From positions 1-64,000 of the forward strand of contig NZ_JAHKRC010000022.1 of assembly GCF_019345465.1 (NCBI RefSeq): 64,000 nt of DNA, read 5' to 3'. Each line of letters starts with the position of its first letter. Within the stretch, counting starts at the first letter, position 1. The position numbers and the translations under genes were made by a program. Shown piece by piece: positions 61,497 to 64,000 of the stretch. The notes beneath the pieces are model-generated. The model saw only the letters and a list, made by a program, of their open reading frames with translations, was not told the DNA's origin and did not search any database. Source of the DNA: Pseudomonas sp. NKUCC02_KPG (GTDB lineage Bacteria; Pseudomonadota; Gammaproteobacteria; Pseudomonadales; Pseudomonadaceae).

Positions 61497-63320
61497 CTAC
61501 TCGCTGTGCAGATTTGCATAAATCAACTCAGCGAGCTTTTTACTGATCCCGGGTGCTTTGGCGATCTCCTCGATGCTGGCACGAGATAGCTCCTGTAAGC
61601 CACCAAAATGTTTCAATAAATCTCGGCGGCGAGTCGGCCCTACCCCTGCAATGCCTTCCAGGGTTGAGGTTCGACGGGTTTTACCGCGTCGCGCCCGATG
61701 TCCGGTAATGGCAAAACGGTGGGCCTCGTCACGGATTTGCTGGATCAAATGCAAGGCCGGCGAGTCACCCTTTAACGTGAATTCATGGGCAGCATCGTTC
61801 AGATAGAGGGTTTCGAAGCCCGCCTTGCGTGTTGCTCCCTTGGCCACGCCAAGCAGGATCAAGTCTGGCACGGCCAGTTCATTGAGCACATCACGGGCCA
61901 TTGAGAGCTGACCCTTGCCACCATCGACCAGCAGGATGTCGGGCAACTTGCCCTCCCCCTCTTTAAGCCGGCTGAAACGGCGCATCAGCGCCTGGTGCAT
62001 GGCAGCATAGTCATCGCCCGGGGTCACGCCTTCAATGTTGAAGCGCCGGTAATCCGACTTGATCGGACCTTCGGGGCCGAACACCACGCAGGATGCAACG
62101 GTCGCTTCACCGCTGGAGTGACTGATGTCATAGCACTCCAGCCGCTGTGGGATTTCGTCGAGTTTCAATACTTTGGCCAGGGCCTCAAAGCGTGCCGCAA
62201 CATGCAGACGGTTTGTCAGGCGGGCAACCAGCGCCTGCTCGGCATTGGTGACCGCCAGTTGCTGCCATCGCGCCCGCGTGCCACGCACCCTGTAGCTGAT
62301 GGCCAGCTCTCGGCCCCGCAGCTCTTCGATGGCGTCGATGATTGCGCCGAAACTCTCGTGCTCCACGTTTACAATCAGCTCGCTCGGCAAGTCGCGCTCA
62401 GGGCTGCTGATGTAGTACTGACCGAGAAAGGCCGCCATGACTTCGGCCACCTCCTCCTCGATACCGACCTGTGGAAAGAAGTTCTTGCTGCCCAATACCC
62501 GCCCGCCGCGCACATTGATCAAATGCACACAGGCGCCGCCGGGGTTTACGAAAGCGGCAATCACATCCACATCGCCGGTCCCGCCTTCCATGCTTTGCTG
62601 GTCCTGAACCCTGCGCAAGAGCGAAATCTGGTCACGTACCTCAGCGGCACGCTCAAAATCAAGGGTGCTGGCGGCTTGCTCCATTGCACTGTTGAGCTCG
62701 TCGGTCAGCGCACTGCTGCGCCCCTCAAGGAACATGATCGAGTGGCGAACATCCTCAGCATACTCCTGCGGCTCAACCAACCCGACACAAGGCGCTTTGC
62801 AGCGCTTGATCTGATACTGCAAACAAGGCCGCGTTCTGTTTTTGAAGTAGCTGTCATCGCACTGACGCACCAGAAAGGTCTTTTGCAAGATGCTCAGGCT
62901 CTCGCGAATAGCGCCCGCACTGGGGTAAGGCCCGAAGTACTTGCCTTTTAGCTTCTTGGCACCGCGATGAATGCTCAGGCGCGGGAATTCACCATCCGAC
63001 AGAAACACATAGGGATAGGACTTATCGTCGCGCAACAGAATGTTGTACGGCGGGCGCCATTCCTTGATAAGCGTCTGCTCAAGCAGCAACGCCTCGGTTT
63101 CATTGGCAGTAATGGTGGTTTCTATTTGCGCGATACGTGCCACGAGGGCAGCTGTTTTAGGCGCCAGGCCGGTTTTGCGAAAGTAGCTGGCCAGACGCTT
63201 TTTCAGGTTCTTGGCCTTACCCACGTAAAGCAGCCGTGCATCGCCGTCAAACATGCGATACACGCCAGGACGACCGCTGCAGGTCGAAAGAAACGCACTT
63301 GCGTCAAACACGTCAGTCAT
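61497..63320 (-). CDS. uvrC: Excinuclease ABC subunit C
   Basis: A 607-aa nucleotide-excision-repair nuclease that makes both cuts around the UvrB-bound lesion. GIY-YIG domain at residues 14-95 (GVYRMFDGDARLLYVGKAKN), UVR UvrB-binding segment near 205-240, RNase H-like C-terminal nuclease (LLVDGGKGQLSMAR near 465) and two helix-hairpin-helix motifs at the end (GVGPTRRRDLLKHFGGLQ). Starts 2 bp after the gacA stop codon, so the two are co-translated. Length typical. Confidence 0.97.
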   Translation of the reverse strand: MTDVFDASAFLSTCSGRPGVYRMFDGDARLLYVGKAKNLKKRLASYFRKTGLAPKTAALVARIAQIETTITANETEALLLEQTLIKEWRPPYNILLRDDKSYPYVFLSDGEFPRLSIHRGAKKLKGKYFGPYPSAGAIRESLSILQKTFLVRQCDDSYFKNRTRPCLQYQIKRCKAPCVGLVEPQEYAEDVRHSIMFLEGRSSALTDELNSAMEQAASTLDFERAAEVRDQISLLRRVQDQQSMEGGTGDVDVIAAFVNPGGACVHLINVRGGRVLGSKNFFPQVGIEEEVAEVMAAFLGQYYISSPERDLPSELIVNVEHESFGAIIDAIEELRGRELAISYRVRGTRARWQQLAVTNAEQALVARLTNRLHVAARFEALAKVLKLDEIPQRLECYDISHSSGEATVASCVVFGPEGPIKSDYRRFNIEGVTPGDDYAAMHQALMRRFSRLKEGEGKLPDILLVDGGKGQLSMARDVLNELAVPDLILLGVAKGATRKAGFETLYLNDAAHEFTLKGDSPALHLIQQIRDEAHRFAITGHRARRGKTRRTSTLEGIAGVGPTRRRDLLKHFGGLQELSRASIEEIAKAPGISKKLAELIYANLHSE

Positions 63321-63322
63321 CG

Positions 63323-63961
63323 TTAACCAGCATCGACCATGCCGTGACGAACAGCCAGCAAGGCCAGTTCAACATCGCTTTTGACCGAGAGCTTCTCGTA
63401 AATGCGGTAGCGGTAGGTATTGACCGTCTTGGGCGACAGGCAAAGTTTGTCTGAAATGACCTGGACCTTCTGACAGCCCACAATCATCAGCGCGATCTGA
63501 ATTTCGCGCTCGGACAGGGTATCAAACGGAGAGTCACTTGCAGGCTGAAAGGATTTGAGTGCCAATTGCTGTGCGACTTGCGGGCTGATGTAGCGCTGAC
63601 CGGCGAATACCAGCCTGATTGCCTGGACCATCTCGGCCAGACCAGCGCCCTTGGTCATGTAGCCTGCGGCGCCTGCCTGCAGCAAGCGCGTCGGAAAAGG
63701 GTCTTCTTCACACACGGTCACGGCGACAACCTTGATGTCGGGGTGGCTGCGCATCATCTTGCGGGTAGCTTCCAGGCCACCAATGCCGGGCATTTTGACA
63801 TCCATCAAAACCACATCAGGCTTCAGCTCGCGGGCCTTGAGAAGGGACTCCTCACCGGACTCGGCCTGACCGACCACTTGCAAGCCTTCGATATCGGCCA
63901 GCATTCGTGTGATCCCTGTACGCACAAGATCGTGGTCATCGACCACTAGAACCCGAATCAA
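63323..63961 (-). CDS. gacA: Response regulator GacA
   Basis: A 212-aa response regulator (receiver plus LuxR helix-turn-helix) that turns on the RsmY/Z small RNAs after phosphorylation by GacS. Phosphoacceptor Asp54 in VVLMDVKMPG, acidic pair Asp8-Asp9, HTH LSEREIQIALMIVG to LSPKTVNTYRYRIYEKL. The conserved N-terminus (M/L)IRVLVVDDHD starts at TTG 63961, preceded by GAGGTATCG; an ATG 15 bp upstream is in frame but has no site. TTG initiation is usual for this gene. First gene of the gacA-uvrC-pgsA operon. Confidence 0.95.
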   Translation of the reverse strand: MIRVLVVDDHDLVRTGITRMLADIEGLQVVGQAESGEESLLKARELKPDVVLMDVKMPGIGGLEATRKMMRSHPDIKVVAVTVCEEDPFPTRLLQAGAAGYMTKGAGLAEMVQAIRLVFAGQRYISPQVAQQLALKSFQPASDSPFDTLSEREIQIALMIVGCQKVQVISDKLCLSPKTVNTYRYRIYEKLSVKSDVELALLAVRHGMVDAG

Positions 63962-64000
63962 GTCGATACCTCGCAAATTGGTCTTGGTTGATTGTGGACA

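Overview
This window comes from a Pseudomonas chromosome, most likely the fluorescens/putida side of the genus. The evidence is the gacA-uvrC-pgsA-tRNA-Gly order at the right edge, the cysI-DUF934 pair with sohB, a histidine phosphatase, an SCP2 protein, a phosphotransferase and an SDR at the left edge, and many REP-type repeats (GTGGGAGCGGGCTTGCTCGC and GTAGTCGCTGACGAG classes). Species is not resolved.

Layout. 1-12.3 kb: core-like sulfite reductase block and sohB block, interrupted by one very large minus-strand LRR/NEL ubiquitin-ligase-type effector gene (2.7-7.8 kb) that is frameshifted near its 5' end. 12.4-23.6 kb: a catabolic island. A minus-strand operon runs from two SDRs through a SnoaL-like protein, an Old Yellow Enzyme, a broken cistron, a type I extradiol dioxygenase, IpdA, IpdB, an enoyl-CoA hydratase and IpdC. 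A divergent pair encodes an MFS transporter and a meta-cleavage C-C hydrolase. IpdAB/IpdC are the enzymes that open the last rings of steroids in actinobacteria; here they sit with a ring-cleavage dioxygenase and hydrolase, so the operon probably degrades a polycyclic, steroid- or terpenoid-like compound. 23.8-26.3 kb: LysR plus 3-oxoacid (possibly dehydrocarnitine) CoA-transferase. 26.3-33.5 kb: HxlR/MFS pair, MgtC-like protein, GlxA/ArgR-type AraC regulator, DUF1523 protein, second MFS, PAS-GGDEF protein. 33.8-36.8 kb: 8-oxoguanine deaminase-like hydrolase and a purine permease. 36.9-38.1 kb: YeeE/YedE sulfur transporter.

38.5-48.6 kb: an itaconate utilisation operon (TRAP transporter, citramalyl-CoA lyase, itaconate CoA-transferase, PrpD-like, VOC, acyl-CoA dehydrogenase, itaconyl-CoA hydratase) with a divergent LysR regulator. 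The small TRAP permease gene dctQ carries an in-frame TAA that removes its last membrane helix. 48.6-57.8 kb: an amine-type set (aldehyde dehydrogenase, APC permease, transaminase, LuxR regulator) next to a divergent flavin monooxygenase-RidA-DUF1028-M20 deacylase operon, followed by a LysR/NCS1 permease pair. 60.8-64 kb: tRNA-Gly(GCC), pgsA, uvrC, gacA.

The best candidates for undescribed biology are the ipd-containing island, the FMO-RidA-DUF1028-M20 cluster, and the lesions in the NEL gene and dctQ. No CRISPR array, prophage, insertion sequence or rRNA gene was seen. All assignments rest on reading motifs and remembered families; no database search was run.
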